From contig NZ_CAJULN010000038.1 in the NCBI RefSeq assembly GCF_910586915.1, positions 1-24,217 of the forward strand: a stretch of DNA of 24,217 nucleotides, read 5' to 3'. This DNA comes from an uncultured Bacteroides sp. (lineage in GTDB: Bacteria; Bacteroidota; Bacteroidia; Bacteroidales; Bacteroidaceae). The position numbers and the translations under genes are program-made. The notes under the pieces were generated by a model. The model saw only the letters and a list, made by a program, of their open reading frames with translations. It searched no databases and had not been told where the DNA came from. Positions within the stretch are counted from its first letter, which is position 1. The number at the start of each line of letters is the position of its first letter. Shown here piece after piece: positions 23,315-24,217 of the stretch.

Positions 23315-24217
23315 TTACAAGTTAACAATAATGCCTAACGACAATACACGATTCATCGGATAATTTTTTCCCGCCTCACTGGTATATGTATTGCCAGTAA
23401 AGATAGCTTCCGGATCAAACATTCCTTTTAGTTTAGTGAAAGTCAGCAGATTCTCGCCGGAAAAGAACACCTGCAACTTCTGTAAACCTGCCCGTTGCAC
23501 CCATGTTTGAGGCAAATTGTAACTCAACGTGAGGTTCTTCAGACGTAAGTAAGCCGCATTTTGCATATAACGATCATTGTTTTGTATATTCTTGTTTTGA
23601 AACGGTCCTACTCCGCCTGCCGAATGAATATAGGGTTTCGGATAGTAAGCACCCGGATTGTCAGGAGTCCAATAGTCCATATGTTCCTTGAACACCGTAA
23701 CTTGCGCATACGGACCAAATCCCCAGAAATAAGCTCCACCGCCCAACCAGTCTCGCTTGCCTACGCCTTGGAAAAATACACTCAAACTAAGCCCTTTCCA
23801 ACTGATATTTCCGTTAAAGCTATACTGATAACGAGGAGTAGTGTTACCGATTATGGTTTGGTCGCCCATATCTCCCACCTTGTTGCTACCACGATTGATG
23901 GCATTGTTATTATCCAAGTCCTTATACTTCACATCACCCGGTTCCCACGGTCTTGAACTGATATAACTCAGATCATATTTCTTATTATATTCTTCCGCTT
24001 CTTGTTCTGTCTGAATCAATCCTTCGACACGGTATCCCCAAATTTCGCCCACTTTACGACCTACATACCATGCTCCGGCAGGGTCGGTACCATCACTGGC
24101 ATAAGCAGTCACCTCCGAAGTGGCATCGGCAAGAGAAGCACCTACACTATAATCAATTTCTTTGGTTATCTTACCACGATAGTTGAATGAAAGTTCCCAA
24201 CCACGGTTACGCATACA
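23315..24217 (-). CDS. SusC/RagA family TonB-dependent transporter, C-terminal part only
   Basis: About 300 residues of the C-terminal beta-barrel; the gene continues beyond the right edge. Full-length SusC proteins are about 1000 aa, so roughly the last 30 percent is present. The sequence alternates outer-membrane strands and loops (GWELSFNYRG; GDVKYKDLDNNNAIN; YQYSFNGNISWKGLSLSVFFQG; YLRLKNLTLSYNLP; LQVFFSGENLLTFTKLKG, then FDPEA) and ends with the typical terminal strand RVLSLGIIVNL. The PGDVKYKDLD...NN segment and the ENLLTFTK...DPE motif are hallmarks of SusC proteins. It imports the oligosaccharide bound by the adjacent SusD, driven by TonB. Confidence 0.95.
   Translation of the reverse strand, partial: CMRNRGWELSFNYRGKITKEIDYSVGASLADATSEVTAYASDGTDPAGAWYVGRKVGEIWGYRVEGLIQTEQEAEEYNKKYDLSYISSRPWEPGDVKYKDLDNNNAINRGSNKVGDMGDQTIIGNTTPRYQYSFNGNISWKGLSLSVFFQGVGKRDWLGGGAYFWGFGPYAQVTVFKEHMDYWTPDNPGAYYPKPYIHSAGGVGPFQNKNIQNNDRYMQNAAYLRLKNLTLSYNLPQTWVQRAGLQKLQVFFSGENLLTFTKLKGMFDPEAIFTGNTYTSEAGKNYPMNRVLSLGIIVNL

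Overview
The window looks like chromosome of a gut Bacteroides species, close to the thetaiotaomicron/ovatus/caccae group. The species itself cannot be resolved from this sequence alone. The signs are a SusC/SusD pair with a serine-type sulfatase, an OmpA-family porin-like protein, an OstA-like/SurA-like envelope operon, and promoters of the Bacteroidota type (TTTG or TTG, 19 bp, TAnnTTTG). Two of those promoters fit this pattern essentially perfectly: tRNA-Val and trpS.

Layout, left to right. A tRNA-Val(UAC) and yaaA (peroxide-stress family) lie on the minus strand. A divergent secreted GH20 beta-hexosaminidase (1173-3158, +) follows; its 3' UTR carries five copies of a 22-bp tandem repeat ahead of a bidirectional terminator. 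A stand-alone carB (3373-6594, -) comes next. Its protein resembles the eukaryotic CAD/CPS1 synthetase much more than E. coli CarB. Its leader contains a 33-codon reading frame, a small GC hairpin followed by a pyrimidine-rich tract, and a strong intrinsic terminator, which is the layout of a UTP-sensing attenuator of the E. coli pyrBI kind. trpS (+) diverges from carB and converges on ompA (-). A UUCG-capped bidirectional terminator and a second 22-bp repeat array lie between trpS and ompA.

From 9619 to 19001 all genes are on the minus strand. In transcription order they are guaB, a parvulin-type foldase, a SurA-like lipoprotein without a clear PPIase domain, a two-PPIase SurA homologue, an OstA/LptA-like protein, a small single-pass membrane protein, and mutL. 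Gaps from the first foldase onward are 54, 9, 21, 1 and 15 bases, so these six genes probably form one unit for outer-membrane protein and LPS biogenesis with mutL at its end. guaB is 139 bases upstream with its own -7 element.

An 850-base gene-free interval (19002-19854) separates this operon from the tail of a polysaccharide utilization locus. It holds the guaB promoter, a four-copy 21-bp tandem repeat, overlapping hairpins and a terminator for the PUL. The PUL reads susC (cut by the window edge), susD, sulfatase on the minus strand and points to a sulfated glycan, probably of host origin.

The observations most worth a second look are the carB leader, the CAD-like CarB, the three intergenic arrays of 21-22-bp period (two of them in 3' UTRs), and a MutL whose endonuclease and zinc motifs are lost.
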